A DNA stretch of 64,000 nucleotides from JAJCYL01 sp040222875 (GCA_040222875.1 JAVKCG010000004.1:124001-188000), one strand, 5' to 3'. Shown: positions 26,037 to 34,322, counted from the first letter of the stretch. The notes: generated from the letters alone by a model not told the origin. Made by a program: numbers and translations.

Positions 26037-26789
26037 TCACATTTCAATTGGCTTTTCTCGTAACAATTCAGTTGTATAAGCATAACCAATTTCAAAAATT
26101 TCCCTTGCTTTTTTTAACTCGAAGCCGCTTATTAAACCAAGCTTAGGCGGATCAATGAAGAGATTACATCGGTCAGCTTTTGGGTAAACATTGCCACTTA
26201 TTGCTATCAGCATAGATCTTTCTAAAATGGTTTTCATGTTAAAATCATCATACTGGTCGCTAATGAAATTCGAATGTGACCCAATTAAAACATTGCAGCT
26301 ATTTTCAAGGGGCTCAATTGGAAAATTATTAGTGATACCACCATCAACGTAATCATCATTATTAATAGTTATGTGATGAAAGATTACAGGTATGCAGCAT
26401 GAGGCCAATAATGAAGGCACAAGCTGCCCCGAATCGAATATTTTATTTTTACCTGTGTTAATATTGGTTGCTGAAACACTCAATGGGATTTTTAGTGAAT
26501 TGAACGTGGCTGGCAAAAAATCTTTCAAAACATTAGCGATTCCATCCATTTTGATAAAAGCCTTTGTATTAAACGCTGGACGAAGCAATTTTAACAGTTT
26601 AGCGTCCTCGACAATTTTCAAGATATCATTAGGTGAATGACCAGCCGAATAAAGAGCCCCGACCAAAGAGCCGGCGCTGGTTCCTGAAATTTGCTCAATT
26701 TTTAAACCGGCTTCTGATAGTGCTTTTATTACGCCAAGATGGGCCATTCCTCTAATGCCTCCACCTGATAGAGCCAGTCCTATTTTCAT
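26037..26789 (-). CDS. Patatin-like phospholipase
   Basis: A 250-residue serine lipase of the patatin family. The oxyanion-hole motif GGGIRG is at 9-14, the nucleophile elbow GTSAG has Ser38, and the catalytic Asp149 lies in DGG (149-151). It has no signal peptide, so it probably acts inside the cell on phospholipids or neutral acyl esters. The gene is eight bases downstream of accA and upstream of plsC, which suggests phospholipid turnover coupled to fatty acid synthesis. Confidence 0.94.
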   Translation of the reverse strand: MKIGLALSGGGIRGMAHLGVIKALSEAGLKIEQISGTSAGSLVGALYSAGHSPNDILKIVEDAKLLKLLRPAFNTKAFIKMDGIANVLKDFLPATFNSLKIPLSVSATNINTGKNKIFDSGQLVPSLLASCCIPVIFHHITINNDDYVDGGITNNFPIEPLENSCNVLIGSHSNFISDQYDDFNMKTILERSMLIAISGNVYPKADRCNLFIDPPKLGLISGFELKKAREIFEIGYAYTTELLREKPIEM

Positions 26790-26797
26790 GAAAGTGA

Positions 26798-27775
26798 TTA
26801 AGCCGAGGCTTTCGATTTGGACTTTTTAGCCTCTAATACTACCCCCATATTGGAGAATTTGTCAATTCTGGCAGCGATCCGTTTTTCTGGATTAATCTTG
26901 CCCAGGGCTTTCAATTCTCCTAAAAGTATGGATTTCAAATTTTCAGAGGCTTTTTTCATATCCTTATGGGCACCACCAAGAGGTTCTTTAATAATGCCAT
27001 CAATAAGTTTATTCTTGAGCATATCATCAGCCGTAAGCATCAATGCTTCAGCTGCCTGCTCTTTATAGTCCCAGCTTCTCCAAAGAATTGACGAACATGA
27101 TTCAGGTGAAATAACAGAGTACCATGTATTTTCCATCATCAAAACACGGTCACCAATAGCTATTCCTAAAGCTCCACCTGAGGCACCTTCGCCTATGATT
27201 ACGCATATCACGGGGACTTTCAACCCAAACATCTCTTTCAGGTTTCTGGCAATAGCCTCTCCCTGACCTCTTTCTTCGGCCTCCAACCCGGGAAATGCCC
27301 CGGGAGTGTCAATTAGGGTAATGATTGGTGTATTAAACTTTTCAGCTAATTTCATTAACCTCAATGCTTTTCTGTAGCCATCAGGGTTGGCCATACCAAA
27401 ATTGCGCATTTGACGCTGCTTTGTATTCCTTCCCTTTTGCTGCCCAACAATCATCACTGATCCACCATTTATTGTAGCAAAACCACCAACCATGGCCTTA
27501 TCATCTTTTACAGCCCTATCTCCATGCAACTCGATGAACTCATCAGTAATTTCATATATATAATCCAGGGTGTAAGGTCTTTCAGGATGACGGGATAGCT
27601 GAACCCGCTGCCACCTCGTTAGGTTTGTGAATATGTCGGTTTTTAAATCCTGGAGTTTCTTTTCTAATGTTTTAGTGGCGTCGGCCACGTCCACTCCACT
27701 TTCTCCAGCCAATTTTTTCATCTCCTCAATCTTAGCTTCCAGTGATGCAATTGGCATTTCGAAATCAAGTAGCAT
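26798..27775 (-). CDS. accA: Acetyl-CoA carboxylase carboxyltransferase, alpha subunit
   Basis: A 325-residue subunit of the enzyme that makes malonyl-CoA, the first step of fatty acid synthesis. The N-terminal LDFEMPIASLEAKIEEMKKL coiled segment and the core QKGRNTKQRQMRNFGMANPDGYRKALRLM, ITLIDTPGAFPGLEAEERGQ and IGEGASGGALGIAIGDRVLMMEN are diagnostic. The length is normal. It heads the operon with patatin and plsC genes and is divergent from the MBL-fold gene. Confidence 0.97.
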   Translation of the reverse strand: MLLDFEMPIASLEAKIEEMKKLAGESGVDVADATKTLEKKLQDLKTDIFTNLTRWQRVQLSRHPERPYTLDYIYEITDEFIELHGDRAVKDDKAMVGGFATINGGSVMIVGQQKGRNTKQRQMRNFGMANPDGYRKALRLMKLAEKFNTPIITLIDTPGAFPGLEAEERGQGEAIARNLKEMFGLKVPVICVIIGEGASGGALGIAIGDRVLMMENTWYSVISPESCSSILWRSWDYKEQAAEALMLTADDMLKNKLIDGIIKEPLGGAHKDMKKASENLKSILLGELKALGKINPEKRIAARIDKFSNMGVVLEAKKSKSKASA

Positions 27776-27842
27776 ATTTGATGGGTTTTAAATGGATGGC
27801 AAATTTAGAAATAATACCTTAAGCCGTAAGTAAAGACAGGTT

Positions 27843-28604
27843 ATGATTAAAATCCAGAGGCTCAGTTTAGATTCATCGTGGCACCTTGATTGGGACGGCA
27901 CAAAATGCATAATAGATCCGTGGTTGTTTGGCCCCGAGATAGATGGTTCACCTTGGATTAACAAACAATATCACATAACCACTCCAATACAAATTGATCA
28001 ACTGCCTGAATATAGATATATCGTAGTATCGCAATCATATGAAGACCATTGCCACACTCCCACACTCGAAAAGCTTGATTGCACCACCCCTATTTTGGCA
28101 ACCAAAAAAGCTTACAAGAAAATCCTAAGAAAGTTCAGTGATCGTCAGGTAATATTAATTTCAGAAACCGATGGCATTGATGCCGGTGCATTGAACTTTA
28201 TATCTTTTGACCCAGGCAAAATGTTGGATCCGGTTTACTACGGCTTGTTGATTACCAATGAGAAAAATGAGGGTATTTTTTATTGCCCACACGGTTTCTA
28301 TCTGAATCAGTCACAGTTAGAAACTCTGAAAAAAATCAATATAAAGGTTTTGATAACCACCTTTACGCTTTTTGAACTCCCCAAACTCTTAGGTGGCAAG
28401 GTTAATCCAGGATTGGAAAATGTTAGGGTTTTGAAAGAACAGATTAATCCTCAGTACATCTTAAATACCCATGACGAACATAAAAAGATGCAGGGGATAG
28501 TGGCTAAAACTGCAAAAGTGACCTACTCCGATTTTGCCTCACTCAAGAAAGAGATGACAAATTTCAGGCACCTCAGCGGGTTTGAGGTTGAAATTTTAGA
28601 ATAA
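27843..28604 (+). CDS. MBL-fold protein with incomplete metal motif
   Basis: A 253-residue protein with the metallo-beta-lactamase-like fold of the UlaG-type group. It opens SSWHLDWDGTKCIIDPWLFGPE, and a NTHDEHKK segment comes late. At the place of the usual HxHxDH signature it reads SQSYEDHCH (63-71), so the first two metal histidines are replaced by Gln64 and Tyr66 while Asp68 and His69 remain. It may use a changed metal site or none. No partner gene is adjacent on its strand. Confidence 0.75.
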   Translation: MIKIQRLSLDSSWHLDWDGTKCIIDPWLFGPEIDGSPWINKQYHITTPIQIDQLPEYRYIVVSQSYEDHCHTPTLEKLDCTTPILATKKAYKKILRKFSDRQVILISETDGIDAGALNFISFDPGKMLDPVYYGLLITNEKNEGIFYCPHGFYLNQSQLETLKKINIKVLITTFTLFELPKLLGGKVNPGLENVRVLKEQINPQYILNTHDEHKKMQGIVAKTAKVTYSDFASLKKEMTNFRHLSGFEVEILE

Positions 28605-28609
28605 TCAAC

Positions 28610-28762
28610 ATGCATTGGTCGAGTGACTACCTGCTCTTGTCCTTTAGATTTTATAATCTATCGAATAAAATGAGGGAGCGTTCATATGATGTTGTTTACT
28701 ATATAGATTTACATAATAAAGTTTATGATGAATCGTTCATTATGAGAATAAAATTTGGGTAA
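28610..28762 (+). CDS. Possible 50-residue ORF
   Basis: A short frame (MHWSSDYLLLSFRFYNLSNK...) six bases after the MBL-fold gene, ending 19 bases before the next gene. It has many Tyr and Phe residues and no recognisable motif. It may be a small downstream gene or only the spacer; support is weak. Confidence 0.2.
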   Translation: MHWSSDYLLLSFRFYNLSNKMRERSYDVVYYIDLHNKVYDESFIMRIKFG

Positions 28763-28781
28763 ACAGGAATAGATAAAAGTT

Positions 28782-29384
28782 ATGAGAACAACGATTGCAT
28801 TTACGACATTACTAGGAGCTGTAGCACTTGGTATTTTTAGTTTTAGTCAGTTCAACGAAGCAACAATTTCTACAGAGATCGAGAATATTGAGGCTTACAT
28901 GATTGATGACGTGGCGTTCCTTACATGGACCAGTTCATCGGAGGTAATTGGCGATGAGTACATAATTGAAAAGTCCCCCGATGGTAAGCAATTCGAAACA
29001 TTGAAAGTAGTCGATCAAAATGGACTGGGTTCCAAGTATACCTACGTAGATGAATCACCGAACTATGGACTTTCTTATTATCGAGTCAGGCACAAAGCAA
29101 GTAGTGAGGATGTTACACCATTGATCAATCATGGTGGCCCATTTGATTTCAATGTGAAAGCTGACTCAAAAGGCTTGGTCCTTAGGTCTATAAATGCAAA
29201 ACCTGACAGCTACTTGGTAACCATAAGCGACAAGAATGGACGACATATTGCAATGCATTCTATAAATATTAATGAAGTGGATGTAATTACGATACCGACT
29301 GAAGGAATCGACTTCTCTAAGGAGGAGTATTTAGTGAGCCTTCACAACACAGAATGGTCAGTTGCCAAAGAGATTACGATTTAA
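28782..29384 (+). CDS. Secreted fibronectin-like protein with sorting-domain-like end
   Basis: A 200-residue exported protein. After a signal peptide (about 1-23) comes a fibronectin-III-like module, VAFLTWTSSSEVIGDEYIIEKSPDGKQFE and YTYVDESPNYGLSYYRVRHK, of the kind common in type IX secreted proteins. The C-terminal 75 residues (YLVTISDKNGRHIAMHS, then EYLVSLHNTEWSVAKEITI) resemble a T9SS type A sorting domain. It is probably a surface or secreted protein of unknown partner. A terminator follows. Confidence 0.75.
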   Translation: MRTTIAFTTLLGAVALGIFSFSQFNEATISTEIENIEAYMIDDVAFLTWTSSSEVIGDEYIIEKSPDGKQFETLKVVDQNGLGSKYTYVDESPNYGLSYYRVRHKASSEDVTPLINHGGPFDFNVKADSKGLVLRSINAKPDSYLVTISDKNGRHIAMHSININEVDVITIPTEGIDFSKEEYLVSLHNTEWSVAKEITI

Positions 29385-29404
29385 CAATAATTTAATATTT
29401 ATTT

Positions 29405-29440
29405 AAAAGGTTGTAAACCAACAGGTTGCAACCTTTTTTT
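29405..29440 (+). terminator. Terminator after secreted-protein gene
   Basis: AAAGGTTG (29406-29413) pairs with CAACCTTT (29429-29436), followed by a T-run. Confidence 0.8.
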
Positions 29441-29477
29441 ATGGATAACGTGAATTGCCATTAAGAACATTAAGCAC

Positions 29478-29711
29478 ATGAAAAATACTATCACCCAGCA
29501 TCAAGTAAAGCCCATAACCAAAAGGTACTTTAAAAACCGCCAGGTTGCGGTAGCCTATTTTGAATATTTCACTGGCTACTCATACGAAAGAACCAAAAAT
29601 GAAGCAGGCATTCCCTGGAACATTTGGCCAGTAGTGAAAGGCAATAAAAGATACTTTATCGGGACGGTGAAGGAGTGGGTAGAAAGTGATGTCATATCCA
29701 GTAAAAACTAA
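29478..29711 (+). CDS. Small basic protein, unknown
   Basis: A 77-residue basic, aromatic-rich protein (MKNTITQHQVKPITKRYFKNRQVAV..., AYFEYFTGYSYERTKNEAGIPW). I do not recognise it; the layout, ending in a GNKRYFIGTVKEWVESD strand and helix, could suit nucleic-acid binding. It lies between a terminator and tRNA-Asp, so it has its own short transcript. Confidence 0.55.
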   Translation: MKNTITQHQVKPITKRYFKNRQVAVAYFEYFTGYSYERTKNEAGIPWNIWPVVKGNKRYFIGTVKEWVESDVISSKN

Positions 29712-29755
29712 CCCTGAAAGAAGCCAAAATCATTGGCTTTTTTATTGACTTCATA

Positions 29756-29785
29756 TTTGGATTGTTGCATTAATATCTATCTTTG
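29756..29785 (+). promoter_or_regulatory. Promoter of tRNA-Asp
   Basis: TTTG (29756-29759), 18 bases, then TATCTTTG (29778-29785): a near-ideal Bacteroidota primary-sigma promoter, 12 bases before the tRNA. Confidence 0.8.
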
Positions 29786-29797
29786 CGACACCATTTT

Positions 29798-29871
29798 GGA
29801 GCGGTAGTTCAGTTGGTTAGAATGCCTGCCTGTCACGCAGGAGGTCGCGGGTTCAAGTCCCGTCCGTTCCG
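29798..29871 (+). tRNA. tRNA-Asp (GTC)
   Basis: A 74-base cloverleaf. The acceptor arm GGAGCGG pairs with CCGTTCC, the anticodon GTC is at 29832-29834 within CCTGCCTGTCACGCAGG, the T-loop reads GGTTCAAGTCC and the discriminator base is G. CCA is not encoded. Confidence 0.97.
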
Positions 29872-29872
29872 C

Positions 29873-29913
29873 AAAAAAAGCCTCTTGATCCTGGATTGAG
29901 AGGCTCTTTTTTT
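29873..29913. terminator. Bidirectional terminator
   Basis: AGCCTCT (29879-29885) pairs with AGAGGCT (29899-29905). A T-run follows on the plus strand and an A-run precedes, so it can serve tRNA-Asp and the convergent thioesterase gene. Confidence 0.8.
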
Positions 29914-29932
29914 GCCCATCAAAATCTATCTT

Positions 29933-30685
29933 TTAATGACGACCTATAAATGAAAAGCCTGCTCTTACAAGCTCTTTATTATCTTTATTCTTGATGATTA
30001 TCGCTGCACCCCGGCCGTCTTTATTCTTGGTATTCACTACCAAATTATCTCCAGCCCTTGCTTCCCCCTTGAATAGAATATCGAAGTAATCAATCTTGTT
30101 CTGTGAAAGCCAGGCACACCCGAGGGCCTCAAGGATCCATTGAATATAAAATGTGTTGGATACATGGCCGTTGGCATCCATATCAAAATGACGCACCGTA
30201 ATATTGTGGCCTGGTGATGAGCCCTCAATAGGTTTCATTTTTGATCTATCAATTGCTAAACGGTCAAAGTCTCCTTCAAAATTTAGCCCCTCCTTTATAA
30301 AGGCTGGTATTTGTATGACTTGTCGTTTGTTGATATCCATGACTACCCACGCACTTGTAGCCCTAACAATTTCCTTTCCTCCGCCATCGGAAATCCTATA
30401 GTCCCTATATGTATAAAGTCTATCCATGCCAGATGGCCATGATTCAACTTTAACTACATCCTGCTGCTTCGGATAATCGGTGAGGTGGATTTGAAGTCGA
30501 GAGACAACCCATGTGACACCTTGTTTAAGCAGATCATATACTGAATATTTTAAATCAGCCGAGTTATTCCAGGCAACTTCCTGCATTAAATTAACGAGTG
30601 CCGGAAGTGTAGCTGATTTTGTGTTATCAACTTCATTTACCCGAATCACATGTTTTTCAGATCCAACCCAGTATTTGTTCTGCAT
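29933..30685 (-). CDS. Acyl-ACP thioesterase
   Basis: A 250-residue FatA/FatB-type thioesterase that releases fatty acids from acyl carrier protein. It has two hot-dog domains. The first contains LVNLMQEVAWNNSADLKYSVYDLLKQGVTWVVSRLQI; the second contains RHFDMDANGHVSNTFYIQWILEALG, with the catalytic Asn/His region. The length and architecture are those of the bacterial family. It is a single gene between tRNA-Asp and hsp20, each with its own terminator. Confidence 0.93.
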   Translation of the reverse strand: MQNKYWVGSEKHVIRVNEVDNTKSATLPALVNLMQEVAWNNSADLKYSVYDLLKQGVTWVVSRLQIHLTDYPKQQDVVKVESWPSGMDRLYTYRDYRISDGGGKEIVRATSAWVVMDINKRQVIQIPAFIKEGLNFEGDFDRLAIDRSKMKPIEGSSPGHNITVRHFDMDANGHVSNTFYIQWILEALGCAWLSQNKIDYFDILFKGEARAGDNLVVNTKNKDGRGAAIIIKNKDNKELVRAGFSFIGRH

Positions 30686-30742
30686 AACTATTCATCTTAA
30701 TAATAAAAGAACCAAGGCTCAATGCATAATTAGCTAAACTAA

Positions 30743-30774
30743 AAAAGGGAAGTCATCAGTGACTTCCCTTTTAT
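30743..30774. terminator. Perfect 13-base-stem terminator after hsp20
   Basis: AAAAGGGAAGTCA (30743-30755) and TGACTTCCCTTTT (30760-30772) pair perfectly across a four-base loop, with U-rich ends on both strands. Confidence 0.85.
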
Positions 30775-30796
30775 CAATTTTTAAATTACTTCTCTT

Positions 30797-31240
30797 TTAA
30801 GAAATTTTTATCGTCCTAATTGGCTGAGGTTGCGCCTCTGGCTTTTTAGGGATCGAAAGGTTCAAAATACCATTTTCATATTTGGCTTCTATCTTCGCCG
30901 AATCAGTGGTTTCTGGTAACGTAAATGATCTTTTAAACGAAGAATAGCCAAATTCTCTCATCTTGTAGTTGCGATTCTTCACCTCTTTTTCCTCGTTCCT
31001 TTCAAACGATATTGTAAGTAGATCATCGTTCACTTCAATGCTGAAGTCTTTTTTACTCAACCCAGGTGCAGCTAGTTCCAATTCAAACGCACTGTCGGAT
31101 TCGGCGATATTTACCGCGGGAGTAGAACCATATTTAGGTAATTCGTTTTCACCATTAACGAACAAGTCCCTGGTGAAAAAATCATCAAAAAATCTGTTTA
31201 ATGATGGTGCTGTGTAATAGTTTCTTTTTACGAGTGACAT
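30797..31240 (-). CDS. Hsp20/alpha-crystallin small heat-shock protein
   Basis: A 147-residue holdase chaperone. The alpha-crystallin domain spans about 40-135: AVNIAESDSAFELELAAPGLSKKDFSIEVNDDLLTISFER, then SFTLPETTDSAKIEAKYENGILNLSIPKK, with the final IXI-like IRTIKIS. Unusually for this phylum the ATG at 31240 follows a strong Shine-Dalgarno sequence. A palindrome about 26 bases upstream of the start is a likely heat-shock or stress operator. Confidence 0.95.
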   Translation of the reverse strand: MSLVKRNYYTAPSLNRFFDDFFTRDLFVNGENELPKYGSTPAVNIAESDSAFELELAAPGLSKKDFSIEVNDDLLTISFERNEEKEVKNRNYKMREFGYSSFKRSFTLPETTDSAKIEAKYENGILNLSIPKKPEAQPQPIRTIKIS

Positions 31241-31244
31241 TTAT

Positions 31245-31251
31245 ACCTCCT
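31245..31251 (-). promoter_or_regulatory. Strong Shine-Dalgarno site of hsp20
   Basis: On the reverse strand AGGAGGT ends four bases before the ATG. Genes in this window otherwise lack such sites, so it marks hsp20 as a gene with unusually strong or separately tuned initiation. Confidence 0.7.
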
Positions 31252-31265
31252 GTTTTTAAATTTTA

Positions 31266-31286
31266 GTTTCAAATAATTTTTGAAAC
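31266..31286. promoter_or_regulatory. Palindrome upstream of hsp20, candidate operator
   Basis: GTTTCAAA-TAATT-TTTGAAAC is a perfect 8-base inverted repeat 26 bases before the hsp20 start. It is not the CIRCE sequence. Position suggests a repressor or stress-regulator site; the factor is unknown. Confidence 0.5.
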
Positions 31287-31427
31287 CATACTTAACAAGC
31301 TGCATACCAATCGCAATCAGAGGTATATTTCATGCCCATGTGTCAGTATTCCGTATAGAATAGGCAACTTTACTGACATAGTGACATTATGCCTAATGAA
31401 TCTTCTCTTATTCACATTTACTAATTG

Positions 31428-31832
31428 CTAAGCTCTATCAACTACCAAGGAGGTGAATTCTTCCACAAGGGAAAGAACAGTCTTCGACTTAACCCTTAAT
31501 GCCGCGGGAGAGGCCTTGCTCAAGTCCTCCAGGTTATCCAATATTTCCTGTTGCCTCTCAAGATTGTTCTCTACAGTTTTGGCATCAAATGAAACAACTT
31601 CCAGTTTGCCCTTCTTATAGGCACTCAAGTCTTTTTTGTTTGATTTGATTTCTTCTTTCATCAGAGGTACCATCACCGCCACTACCTCTTTCACTTTCTT
31701 GAAATTTCGCACTTCAACTGCTTGCTCTAATTCAGAAGTTAAACTTTGAAATTCTGCTTTTTCGCCATTCCCTAAAACTGAAATAGCAGGCACAGATAGG
31801 CAGAGTACGAGTATCATAAATGTGTTTCTCAT
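31428..31832 (-). CDS. Secreted helical protein, unknown
   Basis: A 134-residue exported protein: a signal peptide (MRNTFMILVLCLSVPAISVLG) then a charged, all-helical body (LTSELEQAVEVRNFKKVKEVVAVMVPLMKEEIKS...). I do not recognise the family. The helices may form a short periplasmic coiled coil. It lies between hsp20 and the hydroxylase gene on the same strand, with about 190-base gaps on both sides, so it is likely a single-gene unit. Confidence 0.7.
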   Translation of the reverse strand: MRNTFMILVLCLSVPAISVLGNGEKAEFQSLTSELEQAVEVRNFKKVKEVVAVMVPLMKEEIKSNKKDLSAYKKGKLEVVSFDAKTVENNLERQQEILDNLEDLSKASPAALRVKSKTVLSLVEEFTSLVVDRA

Positions 31833-32029
31833 AACTGTTTTCAGTTTGATGATAACAACAAATATATAAATAATATTTAATTAGCTCATTTACAGCTTAT
31901 TAGGTAGCTATACATCAAGTGTAATTTGAATCACTAGCTAATAACTGTTTGTATGTTAAGTGATAACAGAATATCTCTGACATTTGATAAAAAATGTCAA
32001 ATAAGAAGCTGATGTAGAAGTTGAAACTA

Positions 32030-33097
32030 TTAACTGTTTTTGTGGCTGCCGTCGCAGTATGGTGCTGTATTGGTCTTCTTACATGTACAAAAACTTACAA
32101 TCTTTTCTTTTTGAAATGCGACCTTCAGCGGTTTGTATTTGGTGCCGTTATGCGAACCGTTACAAAATGGTTGATCTGTGCTGTAACCGCAGCTGCAGTA
32201 CCAATAATTTTTATTAGGAATTACCGTCATTTTGTGTGGAGATTTGAGTTGGGTAAAGCTTTTAATATAGCCGTCACCAATTTCACTCCCTCTTTTATCT
32301 GACTTGATTATGGGCCAATACAAATGAGCTGCCCAATGATCTTTTGGGTCATTTTCAATCCCAAATTCAAGCGGGTATTTTCTCGTAATCAGGGCTGTGC
32401 CAAAAATTATATCCCAGAAGAAAAACATATTACTGAAATTGCCTGTTGGATTTGAAATCCCATCTTTAGCAGTCTTACCATGATGCGCAAAATGGGTTGA
32501 CGGCGTTGAAATAGTCCGCTCAATTATCCATGCAACTGGATGCAGAAAACTGTATTTATAAAGCCACTGATCCCAGCGCACATTGCTATGTGCACCTACA
32601 ATGATGAAGTATTTGATTGTAACCCCGAGGATAACAGCCTCAGCCATTCCGAGATAGGTTGCTACCCCCAGCCACCATAAATTGGGTAAAATCAGTATGT
32701 AAAATATATTTTCCCTAAAAGTGACCAGAACACCCATTTGAGGAGTAGTATGGTGAGGTCTGTGGAAATTCCAAAGCCATTTCCACTCATGTGCCTTGCG
32801 GTGGTACCAGTATTGAATGAAGTCATCCATAAGAATTACAATGGGAAAACTTATCCAAAGGCTTAAATGCGAGTATGCGTGTTTTAAACCAGGAAGTGCC
32901 AGGGTCATTAAGAATGTAGAAGCAAAAATTACAAGGGGTTTCGCAATTGCTGAGGCATGAAAGAAACTTAGGATCTCAATCCACCAATCATCTTTTGTTC
33001 TCTTTGAATTTCTATAAAGTCCCCCAATACCTTCAAGAACGCCCATCAAAAGCATGAAACCAGCTACAAGAATAGTATCGTAATTTTCACTGAACAT
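32030..33097 (-). CDS. Fatty acid hydroxylase fused to two CDGSH iron-sulfur motifs
   Basis: A 355-residue membrane protein. Residues 1 to about 270 are a sterol desaturase/fatty acid hydroxylase domain with four or more helices and the di-iron histidine clusters HRKAHEW, HRPHH and HFAHH. The C-terminal part carries two CDGSH [2Fe-2S] motifs: CSCGYSTDQPFCNGSH (301-316, with Asn for the usual Asp) and CTCKKTNTAPYCDGSH (337-352). Two CDGSH motifs are typical of CISD3/MiNT proteins. Fusion to an oxygenase suggests the clusters pass electrons to the di-iron site, which is inference. The length is not explained by either family alone. Confidence 0.9.
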   Translation of the reverse strand: MFSENYDTILVAGFMLLMGVLEGIGGLYRNSKRTKDDWWIEILSFFHASAIAKPLVIFASTFLMTLALPGLKHAYSHLSLWISFPIVILMDDFIQYWYHRKAHEWKWLWNFHRPHHTTPQMGVLVTFRENIFYILILPNLWWLGVATYLGMAEAVILGVTIKYFIIVGAHSNVRWDQWLYKYSFLHPVAWIIERTISTPSTHFAHHGKTAKDGISNPTGNFSNMFFFWDIIFGTALITRKYPLEFGIENDPKDHWAAHLYWPIIKSDKRGSEIGDGYIKSFTQLKSPHKMTVIPNKNYWYCSCGYSTDQPFCNGSHNGTKYKPLKVAFQKEKIVSFCTCKKTNTAPYCDGSHKNS

Positions 33098-33292
33098 TCA
33101 GTTCAAAATACATTTATTATGAATTTTTGCAAAACCATATTCCGATAATGCATTTAGGTGACCTGCATTTCATGCTAAAATTTTGTAACTTCGCGGATTC
33201 GGGGAACTTTGACCCCATTATTTGCATTATTCTGGCAAATTTGAAAAATCAAGCTCTATTAAAATTTCATTAAAACAGTAAATAATTAAGAT

Positions 33293-33496
33293 ATGGGAAG
33301 ACCTGCAACAACTCCAGTAAAACTTAAAGAAGGCTATTATATAGAACTAAGAAGAACCGGTGCTAATTCTGGAATTAAAATCCGTAGGGAAACATATGAA
33401 GGCATGTTAGCAGCAACTAAAAAATATGAAGCAACTTATACTGTAGTATACTTAGGCAAAATGGTGAAAGGAAAGTTTCAGAAAATTCATGAATAA
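33293..33496 (+). CDS. Small basic protein, unknown
   Basis: A 67-residue basic protein starting MGRPATTPVKLKEGYYIELRR; short proteins of this kind occur widely in Bacteroidota, without known function to my knowledge. No membrane segment is visible. A strong terminator follows at once and the upstream region has a TAACTTCG element near 33186, so the gene appears to be an independent transcript. Confidence 0.75.
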   Translation: MGRPATTPVKLKEGYYIELRRTGANSGIKIRRETYEGMLAATKKYEATYTVVYLGKMVKGKFQKIHE

Positions 33497-33528
33497 CCAA
33501 GTTTTCAAAAACAATAAGAAGAGGGTGG

Positions 33529-33565
33529 CTTAATTATAAGGCTACCCTCTTTTTGTTTCATCAAC
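33529..33565 (+). terminator. Terminator
   Basis: AAGAGGGTGGC pairs with GCTACCCTCTT (one G-T pair) and is followed by TTTTT. It ends the transcript of the 67-residue protein. Confidence 0.8.
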
Positions 33566-33614
33566 ATTCAGATTAACCTATCGTATCTAAATTAATTTTT
33601 AAATTTTGGTCAAA

Positions 33615-34322
33615 ATGAAACCTTTTACGATTGCCAAATCAAACTTGCTGATTATTTCGCTATTCACAGTTGGAATGGTAAACATTGGTTTTAAAGAAAA
33701 TCTAGTAGAAGCCATATCCTGCCCTCAATATTATTTTGATTACATTTTCTTTTTCCTAATCGGACTTGGCATTTACAAGCTGTCGGAAAAAACCTATGTC
33801 AGATTAGGTTCGAGATTACCTTTTATTATTGCAGTACTTGCCAGTGTATTTTTAATAGATTGGGCCTATTGCTCTGCAACGGGATGCCACTTTAATGCCA
33901 TTTTCTTTTTAACCTCCAAAGCTCCTATAATATTGGTCGCAACAACCGGCTTCTTTCTGTCTGCTTCAAATCAAAACCCTGATTTATCAAAAGTGATAAC
34001 CCTAAAAAAGCTAAATAATTCCTTAATTCGAGTGCCTATAGAGGATATCAAATATATCGGCATAAAGGGGTCTGTGACGATGTTGTACACCAACAACGAA
34101 AAGTTGGCTCTAAACGAAACATTGAGGAGTATTGAGTTCAAGATTTCTGAACAAAAGGAGTTTTACAGAGCCAATCGTAAATACATTATTCATCAGAAAT
34201 CTATAAAAGAAGTCAACCCTATCTGCTCTAAAGGTCTGCAACTGCAATTAGTAGATGGCACCACCACGCTGATTAACAAGAATCGAACAGCCGACTTCAA
34301 GCGGTGGTTTTTTAACTTATGA
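33615..34322 (+). CDS. Membrane-bound LytTR-type transcriptional regulator
   Basis: A 235-residue protein with four hydrophobic helices (about 10-125) and a C-terminal LytTR domain (135-235): LIRVPIEDIKYIGIKGSVTMLYTNNEKLALNETLRSIEF, FYRANRKYIIHQKSIKEV, ending DFKRWFFNL. Like the regulator at 19578-20417 it has no receiver domain, so it probably senses a signal in the membrane. The ATG at 33615 is taken instead of a TTG three codons earlier. The gene downstream (34406) may be its target. Confidence 0.9.
   Translation: MKPFTIAKSNLLIISLFTVGMVNIGFKENLVEAISCPQYYFDYIFFFLIGLGIYKLSEKTYVRLGSRLPFIIAVLASVFLIDWAYCSATGCHFNAIFFLTSKAPIILVATTGFFLSASNQNPDLSKVITLKKLNNSLIRVPIEDIKYIGIKGSVTMLYTNNEKLALNETLRSIEFKISEQKEFYRANRKYIIHQKSIKEVNPICSKGLQLQLVDGTTTLINKNRTADFKRWFFNL

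Noticed and set aside
32021..32302. A 93-codon plus frame with a cysteine-containing hydrophobic start
   Set aside because: It is the antisense of the CDGSH tail of the hydroxylase gene, which has clear motifs.
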